64,000 nucleotides of DNA from Marinobacterium_D sp050908845 (GTDB taxonomy: Bacteria > Pseudomonadota > Gammaproteobacteria > Pseudomonadales > Balneatricaceae): the NCBI RefSeq assembly GCF_050908845.1, contig NZ_CP194171.1:2976001-3040000 (forward strand), read 5' to 3'. A program made the position numbers and the translations under genes. The stretch's first letter is position 1, and each line of letters starts with the position of its first letter. The notes beneath the pieces were generated by a model, which saw nothing but the letters and a program-made list of their open reading frames with translations, searched no databases and had not been told where the DNA came from. This document shows, piece after piece, positions 18,061-28,335 of the stretch.

Positions 18061-19070
18061 GACTGCACCTCCGAATAGACAAAGCGACCGAGTTCACTGA
18101 CCGGCTCCAGAGTACCCGCCTCGGCAAAGGCCACGGCGCTGTCGATCTCCCTGGCGATCTCCGCCTCCAGAGACTCCCGCTTTTTGTCATCGAGTAATCC
18201 CGATGCTTCAAGGCGCGCATCGAAGGTCCGCAGCGGGCCGTGCAGCTCGTGCTCATGCACCTCCGCTTTGCTGCGGTAACGCTCGGCATCGAACATGGAG
18301 TGCGCCTTGAACCGGTAGGTCTGGAACTCCAGAAAATAGGGGCCGTTACCGGCACGGGCGCTATCCGCAGCGCGCTTTGCCGCCGCCTCGGTCGCCAATA
18401 CATCCATCCCGTCGACCACCTCGGCGCTGACCTTGTAGCTGCGCGCCTTCTCCACCAAGTGGGTTTCCGATTCCGAGCGCTCCAGCGCCGTGCCCATGGC
18501 GTAGTAGTTGTTCTCGCAGCAGAACACCACCGGCAATTGCCAGAGCGCGGCCAGATTCATCGATTCATGAAACTCACCTTCCGCCATCGCGCCTTCGCCG
18601 AAGATACACCAGGCGACAGCGCCGCTGTTCTGCATCTTCGCGGCCCTCATTTTAGAAGCCAGGGCGTAGCCCACAGCCACCGGCATGCCGCCGCCGACGA
18701 TCGCGTTACCACCAATAAAATGTGTATCTTTGTCGAACAGATGCATGGATCCACCCCGGCCACGGCTGCATCCCTCCTGCCTGCCATACATCTCCGCCAT
18801 CACCGCATTCATGGGGATACCGCGTAACAGCGCGTGCCCATGCTCACGGTAGGTGGCAACCACCGCATCATCGGGAGCAACAGACTGCATGATGCCAGTA
18901 CCTACCGCCTCCTCGCCGATATAGAGGTGCAGAAAGCCGCGGATGTTGCCTTTGCTGTACATCTCGGCGCACTTCTCCTCGAAGCGGCGCACCCTCAGCA
19001 TCTCGGTATAGAGTGCCAGCGCATGCTCGCCATCGACATCATCGGGCAGGGGTTCGGCTGCTTCGCTCAT
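18057..19070 (-). CDS. 2-oxoacid dehydrogenase E1 component, alpha subunit
   Basis: 337 aa. Binds thiamine diphosphate and decarboxylates the 2-oxoacid. Motifs: GFLHLYIGEEAVGTG, YREHGHALLRG, RGGSMHLFD, and the diphosphate-binding FGEGAMAEGEFHESMNLAALW...ENN. The ATG at 19070 has GGAGG six bases upstream and lies one base past the ligase stop, so I prefer it to a longer frame. Pyruvate-type motifs (SMHLFD, GNIRGF) favour pyruvate dehydrogenase or acetoin dehydrogenase. Confidence 0.92.
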   Translation of the reverse strand: MSEAAEPLPDDVDGEHALALYTEMLRVRRFEEKCAEMYSKGNIRGFLHLYIGEEAVGTGIMQSVAPDDAVVATYREHGHALLRGIPMNAVMAEMYGRQEGCSRGRGGSMHLFDKDTHFIGGNAIVGGGMPVAVGYALASKMRAAKMQNSGAVAWCIFGEGAMAEGEFHESMNLAALWQLPVVFCCENNYYAMGTALERSESETHLVEKARSYKVSAEVVDGMDVLATEAAAKRAADSARAGNGPYFLEFQTYRFKAHSMFDAERYRSKAEVHEHELHGPLRTFDARLEASGLLDDKKRESLEAEIAREIDSAVAFAEAGTLEPVSELGRFVYSEVQS

Positions 19071-19071
19071 C

Positions 19072-20868
<1,797 letters not shown>

Positions 20869-21002
20869 TGGGGGTGCCTCCACTTGACCTTATTTTAGTT
20901 GTGGTTTTTAGCATAGACGGGCATCCGTCTGTGTCAAAACGGGTAGGCCTTCTGTTGAGGATCAGGTCAGAGAACTCTGTGAGCGGGGTTTGCTGTTACG
21001 CT

Positions 21003-21070
21003 ACCGGGCTAGTTATTGGGGCAGCCTGCCCCAGATAGACCGGTAAACACCTGGGCTGAAGGTACCAGGT
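21003..21070 (-). promoter_or_regulatory. Nested dyads in the leader of the ligase-dehydrogenase operon
   Basis: Between 21128 and the operon start at 20868 lie two stem-forming sites. One is nested: ACCGG...GGGGCA-gcc-TGCCCC...CCGGT (21003-21044). The second is ACCTGG-N10-CCAGGT (21049-21070). They sit 135-200 bases before the first gene and could be operators or leader hairpins. I cannot match them to a known riboswitch. Confidence 0.5.
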
Positions 21071-21087
21071 AGATAAAGAATTAAAGC

Positions 21088-21115
21088 AAAGCCCGCCTTC
21101 AAGGAGGCGGGCTTT
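21088..21115 (-). terminator. Intrinsic terminator of the quinone oxidoreductase-like gene
   Basis: AAAGCCCGCCT / AGGCGGGCTTT stem with a 6-base loop, 13 bases past the stop at 21128. The T-rich tail on the minus strand is short. Confidence 0.75.
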
Positions 21116-21127
21116 GACAGTCTGGCC

Positions 21128-22141
21128 TTACCACTCCAGGCAGATTTTGCCCAGGTGGCTGCCGCTGGTCTGGTACTCGAACGCTTCAGCGATCGATTCG
21201 AGCGGGTACACCTTGTCGATCACCGGTTTAACACCCGAGGCTTCCAGCGCCGCTACATAGTCCTGCTGCTGCAGGCGACTCCCTACGATCAGCCCCTGCA
21301 GGCGTATCTGCTTGGCCATCAGCAGTGCGGTCGGCACATCACCCTGCAGCCCCGTCAGCACACCGATCAGCGAAATATGCCCGCCAACGGTCGCTGCCTG
21401 AATCGATTGCGCCAGGGTGCCCGGACCGCCCAGTTCGATCACATGATCGGCCCCCTTGCCGTCGGTCAGCTCCATCACCTTTTCTGCCCAGTCGGGTTGG
21501 GTACGGTAGTTGATGCCGGCGGTAGCGCCCAGCTCCATGGCGCGGGCGAGTTTTTCATCGGAGGACGAGGTGACGATCACCCTGGCACCGTGCATACGCG
21601 CAATCTGGATAGCAGCGATAGAGACGCCGCCGGTGCCGAGGGTTAGTACGGTATCGCCCGCCTTGAGCTGGCCATCGCCGATCAGCGCGCGCCAGGCGGT
21701 CAGACCCGCCGTGGTGATAGTGGCGGCTTCAGTATGGCTCCAGCCTTTGGGCGCGTGGGTGAACGCAGAGGCCGGGCGTACCACGTATTCGGCGGCCAGG
21801 CCGTCTATGCCATCGCCCGGTGTGCCGGCAAAGTTGCCCACTTCAGTGAACGCAGGCCCCGCCGACCACTGCGGGAAGAAGCAGGAAACAACGGCATCGC
21901 CCACCTTGAATTCACTGACGCCTTCACCGACCGCTTCCACAACGCCGGCGCCATCGGACATCAGCACACGACCATCTGCGGTGGGGCTGCTACCGTTGGC
22001 AACCAGCAGGTCGTGAAAGTTTAGGGAGGAGGCACGCACTGCCACGCGGATCTCACCAGGGGCCGGGGCGCCCGGGTCCGCGACCTCTTCAATAGTGATA
22101 TTCTGCAAGCCGCCCGGAGCGGTAAGCTTAGCTGCTTTCAT
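21128..22141 (-). CDS. MDR-superfamily zinc-free oxidoreductase (quinone oxidoreductase-like)
   Basis: 337 aa medium-chain dehydrogenase/reductase. GroES-like amino domain (SSLNFHDLLVANG, MSDGAGVVEAVGEGV) and a Rossmann domain with LTLGTGGVSIAAIQIA. The cysteine and histidine ligands of the catalytic zinc are absent, as in NADPH:quinone oxidoreductases. Monocistronic, ending in a hairpin terminator. Substrate not determinable. Confidence 0.85.
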   Translation of the reverse strand: MKAAKLTAPGGLQNITIEEVADPGAPAPGEIRVAVRASSLNFHDLLVANGSSPTADGRVLMSDGAGVVEAVGEGVSEFKVGDAVVSCFFPQWSAGPAFTEVGNFAGTPGDGIDGLAAEYVVRPASAFTHAPKGWSHTEAATITTAGLTAWRALIGDGQLKAGDTVLTLGTGGVSIAAIQIARMHGARVIVTSSSDEKLARAMELGATAGINYRTQPDWAEKVMELTDGKGADHVIELGGPGTLAQSIQAATVGGHISLIGVLTGLQGDVPTALLMAKQIRLQGLIVGSRLQQQDYVAALEASGVKPVIDKVYPLESIAEAFEYQTSGSHLGKICLEW

Positions 22142-22319
22142 CGTTCACCTTCAGTGTTTGCCGTGCGTGTACATTGGTCGTCACGCTTATGGCGATGGGT
22201 TTGGCCACAACATCTGTAAACAACGCCAGTCCGTGGCAAAGAGTCTAGGCCGCCGGCGGCGTCGTTTTACTGCTCTGACAGCACAAAAATAGCGGAAACT
22301 GCGGGTTAAAAATCCCCCC

Positions 22320-23162
22320 TCAGGTGACAGCGGCCAGTGCCTGCATCAGCCCCTCTTTTTTCAACAGCGATGCCTGTTCCCCATCTCTGACAAGCATCGC
22401 ACCGCAGAACGCCAGGGCGTTAAACGAGATCCCCTGCCACTTTTCCTGCGAACGGGGCACGAGCATCATCCACTCATCAGTGACAAGCAGGTTGTAGGGG
22501 TCGGCCTCACCGAGATCCAGATAGGTCCTGAGCGTAAGATACGCCCTCAGCATTACCTGAGCATTTTCCTTGGTTTCTTTAGATGGGGATGATGGGAAAC
22601 GGATCAACCCGTGCCGGAACAATAAGGCAGGGCAACACTGAGGTCCGCCGACCGGAACCTCAGCGATCGAAGCAGAGAATGGCAGCACATCGAAAGGTGC
22701 CATCGGTAGCGGTATCAGTTGCAGATGCTTGTGCGGCTGACTGGCACCTGCCATCTCGCCGCCATTGAAAAAGCCCAGTCCCGGCATCTGCGCCATGCAG
22801 TGAACCAGCGCCTGGAAATCCCCAGCATCAAGCAGATCAGTCTGCGGCTCGAACTCACGGGTCACGATCAGAACATGGTGTTGCACCACGTTAAACTTGT
22901 TCAGCAGGCAGCGATGGCGTGGTGCCACCTCCTCCACATAGAGGGCCGGGTCGTAAGGCAGAAACGGATCTGTTCTGTGGGCGCCGGCCCGTTTCAGTTT
23001 ATCCCGCGCCTCATCCTTGCGGGAGAGGTTATCCAGCACCCGCAGCAGGAACTCAACGCCCTGCTCTTCGACCACCTCCTGACAGGTCGGTATCGGTTCC
23101 AGCGCACCGCTGGCCAGGGCATCCTGGCTGACCTTATGTACCCGCGACAACAGATCAGCCAT
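22320..23162 (-). CDS. Ap4A phosphorylase / ATP adenylyltransferase (HIT-related)
   Basis: 280 aa. Splits diadenosine tetraphosphate with phosphate. The catalytic HIT-like motif is SQPHKHLQLIPLP; FNVVQHHVLIVTREFEPQ and the substrate-binding YNLLVTDEWMMLVPRS are characteristic of the Apa1/Apa2 family. The start ATG at 23162 lies 8 bases inside the K+ channel gene, with AGGGGCG as a weak ribosome site, so the two are probably coupled. Longer in-frame starts all lie inside the channel gene. Confidence 0.88.
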   Translation of the reverse strand: MADLLSRVHKVSQDALASGALEPIPTCQEVVEEQGVEFLLRVLDNLSRKDEARDKLKRAGAHRTDPFLPYDPALYVEEVAPRHRCLLNKFNVVQHHVLIVTREFEPQTDLLDAGDFQALVHCMAQMPGLGFFNGGEMAGASQPHKHLQLIPLPMAPFDVLPFSASIAEVPVGGPQCCPALLFRHGLIRFPSSPSKETKENAQVMLRAYLTLRTYLDLGEADPYNLLVTDEWMMLVPRSQEKWQGISFNALAFCGAMLVRDGEQASLLKKEGLMQALAAVT

Positions 23163-23946
23163 CGCCCCTGCCTTGCGCCGCTTCTTCGGCCTCCAGCGCT
23201 GCCAGCCGGGCATCGCTCTCCTCTCGACGGACCTGTGACAGCGCACTGGAGATCAGCCCCGTGGGCACGGCCACTATGCCGAGCCCAACCATCAACACGA
23301 AGAAGGTAAAGAAACGTCCGCCGGCGGTTATCGGGTAAACATCGCCGTAGCCGACGGTGGTCAGGGTGACCATCGCCCACCAGAGTGAATGGGGTATAGA
23401 AGCGAAGGCGTCAGGCTGGGCCGGATTTTCAAAGTAGTAGATCCCGGTGGCAGAGACAAACAGCAGAATCAGTGTCAGCAGCAGGTAGATCAGCAGCTCT
23501 TCACGGGCCAGCTCAAAGGCGCGATGAAAGCGCGCCAGCGTGCGGCTGTAACGTGCCAGTTTGAGCAAGCGCAGTATTCGGAGCAGTCGAAAGGCACGGA
23601 CGCCGCGCAGGTCGACGCCGGCAAGGCCAAGCCCCAGGAAAATGTAGAACGGCGCGATCGCCACCAGGTCGATCAGACCCCAGAAACTGAAGATATAACG
23701 CCAGCGATTCGGCGCAGAATAGACCCTCAGCGCATACTCCAGGGTAAATATCAGGGTGACGACCACCTCGGATATTGTCAGAAAGCGCTTCAGTGCCGGC
23801 GACAGCCCGGGGATAGTATCGATGGTCAGCGTGACCACGGAATAGACGATCAGCCCGATCAGTATCCAATCAATGATTTTCCCCGGCCCCGAGCCACTGC
23901 TGTCGAGATAACCCTGCACACGGGTCTTACACTGTTCGCTGAGCAC
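23155..23946 (-). CDS. Voltage-gated-type potassium channel (ion transporter)
   Basis: 263 aa, six membrane segments. The S4-like charged helix is RAFRLLRILRLLKLARYSRTL; the pore loop SLWWAMVTLTTVGYGDVYP carries the K+ selectivity filter TVGYGD. A short coiled carboxyl tail (REESDARLAALEAEEA) may assemble the tetramer. The start seems to be GTG at 23946 with AGGGA seven bases upstream. Forms an operon with the Ap4A phosphorylase gene. Confidence 0.9.
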   Translation of the reverse strand: MLSEQCKTRVQGYLDSSGSGPGKIIDWILIGLIVYSVVTLTIDTIPGLSPALKRFLTISEVVVTLIFTLEYALRVYSAPNRWRYIFSFWGLIDLVAIAPFYIFLGLGLAGVDLRGVRAFRLLRILRLLKLARYSRTLARFHRAFELAREELLIYLLLTLILLFVSATGIYYFENPAQPDAFASIPHSLWWAMVTLTTVGYGDVYPITAGGRFFTFFVLMVGLGIVAVPTGLISSALSQVRREESDARLAALEAEEAAQGRGDG

Positions 23947-24038
23947 TTCATGTTCCCTGTGAGTCGTTAACCAGCGCTAAAGAGTGCCAGAGAGCCCGGG
24001 GACAGGCAAAAGGCCCGGCAAGGTTTTCTCATCCCTGG

Positions 24039-25367
24039 CTAAAGGATCAGGGCCAGCAGCAGACCGGCGACCAACCAGATAAAAGCCACAACAACCAGGC
24101 TATTCAGCACCCGGTCACCCAGACCAGCGCTACCCTGATCGTGATGATGGTGTTGATGGCCAGATTCCCCAGGGGACGGCTCAGTCTCATGGCCGTGCCC
24201 AGACTCACTCTGGTCCTCGCCGTGATCCTCGCCAGGGTGATGCTGATGGCCCGCCTGATCACCCTGCATCGCCTGGCGGGCAAACCCCAGCAGCGCCAGT
24301 GTCACCAGCACGGCCACCAGGTTCAGCCAGAAGCCATAGTTCAGCGCAAAAAAGTCCCGCTCCAGAATCGACTCGCTCTGCGCCGCATCCGGCAGCATAT
24401 CCAGCATCGAAAAGCCGTAGTGCATCAGCAGGGAGACGCAGACGAGACCGAGCAGCAGCGTGAGCAGAATATAGAGCGCCATGCGCCAGCCATAGTAACC
24501 AGCATTGATGCGCAGCACCGGCAATACCACCAGATCAGAGAAGATGAACGCCATGACACCGGCGAAGCTGACGCCGTGGTCATACAGCAGCGCCGCCAGC
24601 GGAATATTCCCCATGGATCCGATGAAGGTGAAAAACGCCGCCACCGGGCCGATAATCGTCTGTGCCAGCACCTCCCAGAAGCGGACATCCAGCGCCTCAC
24701 CTCTGCCCGAACCGACAAACAGGGTCTGGAAAAACGTATCCGGTACAAAGGCCGATATCACACCCGCCAGGGTAAAACCGATCAGTACATCGCGCCAGAC
24801 CATCTGCCACTCCATCACATAGGTCTGGCCGATCTGCTGCCAACCTTGGCGTGAGGTAATCGTCTGTTTCCAGTCGCTTCCGTTGTCATCGTCATCATCC
24901 CCGTCTCCAGCGGCTTTCTCCCGCGCCTGGCGGATCAGCTTTTTCGGGTTGGTGAGCCGGATAAACAGCCAGGCGAACAGGATCAGCAGCACACCGCCGA
25001 GATACTCGCCGACGACGAACTGCCAGCTAAGGAAAATGGCGATAACGAAACCGAGTTCGATAACCAGGTTGGTGGAGGCAAGCAGGAAGGCGATGGATGG
25101 TACGAGCCCCGCGCCTTTCTGGAATAGCGCCCGGGTTGTCGACAGCGCGGCGAAGCTGCAGGAGCTGGAGATAAAACCAAACAGCGTGCCGAGCCCCACG
25201 CTGCGCGGGCCATCGCTGCCCATCGCACGCTGCATCCGGCGCTCGGTGACCAGTACCTGGATAAGACTGCTGATCAGGTAACCGAGAACAAAGGCCCAAA
25301 GGGCGCTCCAGAAAAAGCCCGTGCTGGTCAGGGCAGCATCTTGCCAGTGTTGAAGAAAGTCACTCAC
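24039..25367 (-). CDS. Permease (DUF318/ArsP-like) with histidine-rich loop
   Basis: 442 aa, about eight to nine membrane segments in two halves. FGFISSSCSFAALSTTRALFQKGAG and GSMGNIPLAALLYDHGVSFAG are the conserved half motifs of the permease family that includes ArsP. Two hydrophilic loops are unusual: an acidic DGDDDDDNGSD stretch in the middle and, before the last helix, about 50 residues rich in His, Asp and Glu (GHQHHPGEDHGEDQ, HQHHHH), likely to bind divalent metal. The GTG at 25367 is chosen because AAGGAG lies before it. Metal or metalloid export is an inference. Confidence 0.8.
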   Translation of the reverse strand: MSDFLQHWQDAALTSTGFFWSALWAFVLGYLISSLIQVLVTERRMQRAMGSDGPRSVGLGTLFGFISSSCSFAALSTTRALFQKGAGLVPSIAFLLASTNLVIELGFVIAIFLSWQFVVGEYLGGVLLILFAWLFIRLTNPKKLIRQAREKAAGDGDDDDDNGSDWKQTITSRQGWQQIGQTYVMEWQMVWRDVLIGFTLAGVISAFVPDTFFQTLFVGSGRGEALDVRFWEVLAQTIIGPVAAFFTFIGSMGNIPLAALLYDHGVSFAGVMAFIFSDLVVLPVLRINAGYYGWRMALYILLTLLLGLVCVSLLMHYGFSMLDMLPDAAQSESILERDFFALNYGFWLNLVAVLVTLALLGFARQAMQGDQAGHQHHPGEDHGEDQSESGHGHETEPSPGESGHQHHHHDQGSAGLGDRVLNSLVVVAFIWLVAGLLLALIL

Positions 25368-25431
25368 GTTATCTCCTTCTGTTGCCACTGTTCCTTAAAC
25401 CGTGGCTGCAACAGAAGGAAATTTCAAACTT

Positions 25432-26052
25432 TCAACGCTGGGAAACGAGCAACCCGCCACCGGCGCCGGCCAGCAGAACCGAGCAGATACGGTTGAACAG
25501 CCGCTGCCCCGCCGGGCGCGCGAACCACTGACGCAGATAAACGCCCGCCGCGCCATACAGGCCGATAGCGACCCACTCCATCAGCAGAAACAGGCCACCG
25601 ACGATAGCAAACTGCAGCGGCACATTGCCGGCCGGATCAACAAACTGGGGCAGAAACGCCGTGAAGATCAAAATCGCCTTGGGGTTACCCGCCGCCAGCA
25701 GGAACTCCTGCTTCATCAGCGCTTGCAGGCCCGGCGTTGAATCCGGCTTCACATCCTGCTGTTTCCCCGTGCCCACAAACCAGAGCTTCCAGGCGGTATG
25801 GAACAGGTACAGCGCACCGATCACCTTGATGGCGGTAAAGACGAACTCCGAGGTATAAAGCACCATCGCCAGACCACCGGCCGCCAGCGCGATCATCAAG
25901 GCAAAGGCTAGCAGCCGTCCCACGCCGGCCAGCAGTGCGCTGGTCAGACTGAAGCGCTGGGCATTGTTCATGGCCAGCAGGTTATTGGGTCCCGGTGTCA
26001 GGTTGAGGGCAAAACAGGCGGGTATAAAAAGCAGTAACACTTCCAGGTTCAT
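25432..26052 (-). CDS. LysE/RhtB-family amino-acid exporter
   Basis: 206 aa, about six membrane segments. The amino-terminal family signature LNLTPGPNNLLAMNNAQRFS is clear, as is the central GNPKAILIFTAFLPQFVDP. LysE-type proteins export amino acids or homoserine-like compounds. Single gene between the permease and the EAL gene. Confidence 0.9.
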   Translation of the reverse strand: MNLEVLLLFIPACFALNLTPGPNNLLAMNNAQRFSLTSALLAGVGRLLAFALMIALAAGGLAMVLYTSEFVFTAIKVIGALYLFHTAWKLWFVGTGKQQDVKPDSTPGLQALMKQEFLLAAGNPKAILIFTAFLPQFVDPAGNVPLQFAIVGGLFLLMEWVAIGLYGAAGVYLRQWFARPAGQRLFNRICSVLLAGAGGGLLVSQR

Positions 26053-26105
26053 GGCGCTCTAATCCGGCAACAGAGGAGATCCAGCAGCAGCTGTAGATCG
26101 GCAGA

Positions 26106-26876
26106 TCAGACAGCGTATTTACTATCGTCAATGGTCGCAACAGAACGGAAGGAAGGCCGGGCAAAATAATAGCCCTGCATCAGCTCGATCCCCTCTTCCG
26201 CCAGCGCTTTCACCTCGGAGGCGGTTTCGACACCTTCGGCGATCACCTCGATCTGCAATTCCCGGCAGATGGCAACGACACCACGTACTATGGCCTGACG
26301 GGTTTTGTCCTGATCGATATTGCGGACCAGGGCCATATCCAGCTTGATCAGGTCCGTCGGCGTATCCGCCAACATATTTAGACCGGAATAGCCGGCACCG
26401 AAATCATCGATGGCGGTCTTGAAACCAAGATGGCGGTAATGCTCAACGATACTCAGCAGGTGCTCCGGGCTGTCCACCTGATCAACCTCGGTAAACTCGA
26501 AGATGATCCGCTCGGGGGGAAATCCATACTGCGCTGCAGCCGCCAGGGTAGTGCGGATACACAGCTCCGGGCGATACACGGCTGTCGGCAGAAAATTGAT
26601 ATTCAAATAGGAATCGATGCCCAGCTTGGCAGCGAGCTGAATCGCCTTGACGCGGCATGCCTGATCAAACGCGTAGCGGTTACCTTCGTTCACCTGCTCA
26701 AACACCACACCGGCCGGCTCATTATTCAGGCCACGTACCAGCGCTTCCTGGGAATATACCGAACGGGTACGGATATTAACGATCGGCTGAAACGCCATGG
26801 TGAATTCGAAATCAAGGCACTCCGAGCTTGCGCATTCTGCGCACCCCAGCTCCCGGAAGTTAGATTGTTTCAGCAT
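26106..26876 (-). CDS. EAL-domain cyclic-di-GMP phosphodiesterase
   Basis: 256 aa, almost all one EAL domain. Catalytic elements are intact: EALVRG, the metal-site LNINFLP, FEFTE, IDDFGAGYSGLN, KLDMALVRNID, AEGVET and QGYYFARP, so it should hydrolyse c-di-GMP. A short amino-terminal segment has four cysteines (GCAECASSEC plus C), possibly a metal or redox site. No membrane or sensor domain is present. Confidence 0.9.
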   Translation of the reverse strand: MLKQSNFRELGCAECASSECLDFEFTMAFQPIVNIRTRSVYSQEALVRGLNNEPAGVVFEQVNEGNRYAFDQACRVKAIQLAAKLGIDSYLNINFLPTAVYRPELCIRTTLAAAAQYGFPPERIIFEFTEVDQVDSPEHLLSIVEHYRHLGFKTAIDDFGAGYSGLNMLADTPTDLIKLDMALVRNIDQDKTRQAIVRGVVAICRELQIEVIAEGVETASEVKALAEEGIELMQGYYFARPSFRSVATIDDSKYAV

Positions 26877-27014
26877 TACCGCTCCGCTTTGTACTTGTTG
26901 CCCAGTGTTGTCTCTTACAGGTACCGGATCAGCATAGAAGAGACCGCGCCTGTGGTCAGCCGACCCGATCAGGCGCGATGATACTGTATCTTTTCTGGAT
27001 CAAAATCCCTAACG

Positions 27015-27042
27015 AAAAAAGCCAGGGAATCACCCTGGCTTT
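27015..27042 (-). terminator. Intrinsic terminator of the yceJI operon
   Basis: AAAGCCAGGG / CCCTGGCTTT with a 5-base loop, followed on the minus strand by a run of T. About 36 bases beyond the yceI stop. Confidence 0.9.
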
Positions 27043-27077
27043 GTAGGAACCCGCCTGATCAGGCTGGAAAAGCGGCC

Positions 27078-27656
27078 TTACTTGCGAACACCTTCAAGCT
27101 CGATATCGAGGTAAACCGTCTCGGAAGCCGGACCCAGGTTGTAATCGACGCCGAAGTCTTTCAGTTTGAACTCGGTTGTGCCGGAGAAACCGGCGCGATA
27201 GCCGCCCCAGGGATCTTCGCCTTCACCGATCTTGGTCACGTCCACTGTCACTTCGTTGGTGACACCATGCAGTGTCAGGTCACCGGTCAGTACACCAGTA
27301 CCATCCTCATTGGGCACGAACGAGGTGCTCTGGAAAGTGGCTGTCGGATATTCATCCACGTCGAGGAAGTCATCGCTGCGGATGTGCTTGTCACGCTCAG
27401 CGTGGTTAGTGGTCAGGCTGGCGGTATCGATTTCCATGCTCACGCTGGAGTTCGCCGGATTTTCAGCGTCGTAGCTGAAGGTACCGTCAAAATCGTTAAA
27501 GCGCCCTGTCAGCCAGCTGAAACCCAGGTGGTTGATACGGAAGTTTACAGACGCATGCATGCCCTGGGTATCAACGGCGTAATCTGCAGCGAAAGCACTC
27601 GGTGCGACAGCCAGGAAACCCGCCAGCGCGGCCCCTTTGAGAGCGGTCATTTTCAT
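27078..27656 (-). CDS. yceI: YceI-family periplasmic protein
   Basis: 192 aa. Sec signal peptide ending SAFAADYAVD; the mature part is a lipocalin-like YceI barrel (NHLGFSWLTGRFNDFDGTFSYD, DEYPTATFQSTSF, LTLHGVTNEVTVDV). Family members bind long isoprenoids such as ubiquinone-like lipids. The ATG at 27656 follows GGAG by ten bases. Directly follows the cytochrome b561 gene, an arrangement known as yceJ-yceI in enterobacteria. Confidence 0.92.
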   Translation of the reverse strand: MKMTALKGAALAGFLAVAPSAFAADYAVDTQGMHASVNFRINHLGFSWLTGRFNDFDGTFSYDAENPANSSVSMEIDTASLTTNHAERDKHIRSDDFLDVDEYPTATFQSTSFVPNEDGTGVLTGDLTLHGVTNEVTVDVTKIGEGEDPWGGYRAGFSGTTEFKLKDFGVDYNLGPASETVYLDIELEGVRK

Positions 27657-27660
27657 CCTG

Positions 27661-28230
27661 TTACTTCTCCTGTTTAGCGTTAAAAATGCGAGCAAGGGTT
27701 TCATCCCTGTCGATAAAGTGGTGCTTGAGAGCCGCCAGCGCATGCAGGCCCGCCAGCGCGATCAACGCCGTGGCCACCCAGTAATGCACGTCGCCGGCCA
27801 CATCCTCCTGACGCTCTACCAACTCGGGGAGCGCCGGTACGGCAAACCAGTTGAATACCTCGATCGGGGCACCATCGGCGGTGGAGATCATGTAACCGGA
27901 AGCAAGCACGACGAACATCAGCAGATAGAGCGCCAGATGGCCCAGTTTGGTGGCAATACGCACAAGAGTTCCATGGCTTGGCAGTGGCTGCGGCCTGGCG
28001 TTGAACAGCTTCCAGACGATGCGGATAAACAGCGTGGCAAACACCAGCATACCGATGCTTTTATGCCAGTGCGGCACCGTACGGTATGCCGGGTCGTAGT
28101 AGCTCAGCGAATCGATATATAACCCCAGCGGGTACAGGCCGATGATCGCCAGCGCCATGATCCAGTGGATCAGAATGCTGAGCAGGCCGTAATGGCTGGA
28201 ACTGTTGCGTAGGGAAACCTGGGATGACAT
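27661..28230 (-). CDS. yceJ: Cytochrome b561 (YceJ-like)
   Basis: 189 aa with four membrane helices. Haem-ligand histidines are in LLSILIHWIMA, VPHWHKSIGML, and in later helices (DVHYWVATALIALAGLHALAALKHH). Di-haem b561 proteins move electrons across the inner membrane. The ATG at 28230 gives the family's normal length; longer frames upstream overlap the divergent regulator. Four bases separate its stop from yceI. Confidence 0.88.
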   Translation of the reverse strand: MSSQVSLRNSSSHYGLLSILIHWIMALAIIGLYPLGLYIDSLSYYDPAYRTVPHWHKSIGMLVFATLFIRIVWKLFNARPQPLPSHGTLVRIATKLGHLALYLLMFVVLASGYMISTADGAPIEVFNWFAVPALPELVERQEDVAGDVHYWVATALIALAGLHALAALKHHFIDRDETLARIFNAKQEK

Positions 28231-28268
28231 GAAATCGGGAACACTCAGTTTGAATATCTTGATGGCGA

Positions 28269-28295
28269 GAGCATAAATACAGAGAATAAATGCTC
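28269..28295. promoter_or_regulatory. Dyad between yceJ and the LysR gene
   Basis: GAGCAT-N15-ATGCTC in the 105-bp divergent gap; a direct repeat ATAAAT occurs inside it. It may be the regulator's site, but the spacing does not match the standard T-N11-A form. Confidence 0.35.
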
Positions 28296-28335
28296 CCAAT
28301 GAATATTTGTGATTATCATTATGCGTGAAGTGAAT

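Noticed and set aside
21003..21070. Known riboswitch before the ligase operon
   Set aside because: Two stems are visible but none of the conserved cores I know (thiamine, glycine, SAM, cobalamin) is present, so I report only structure.
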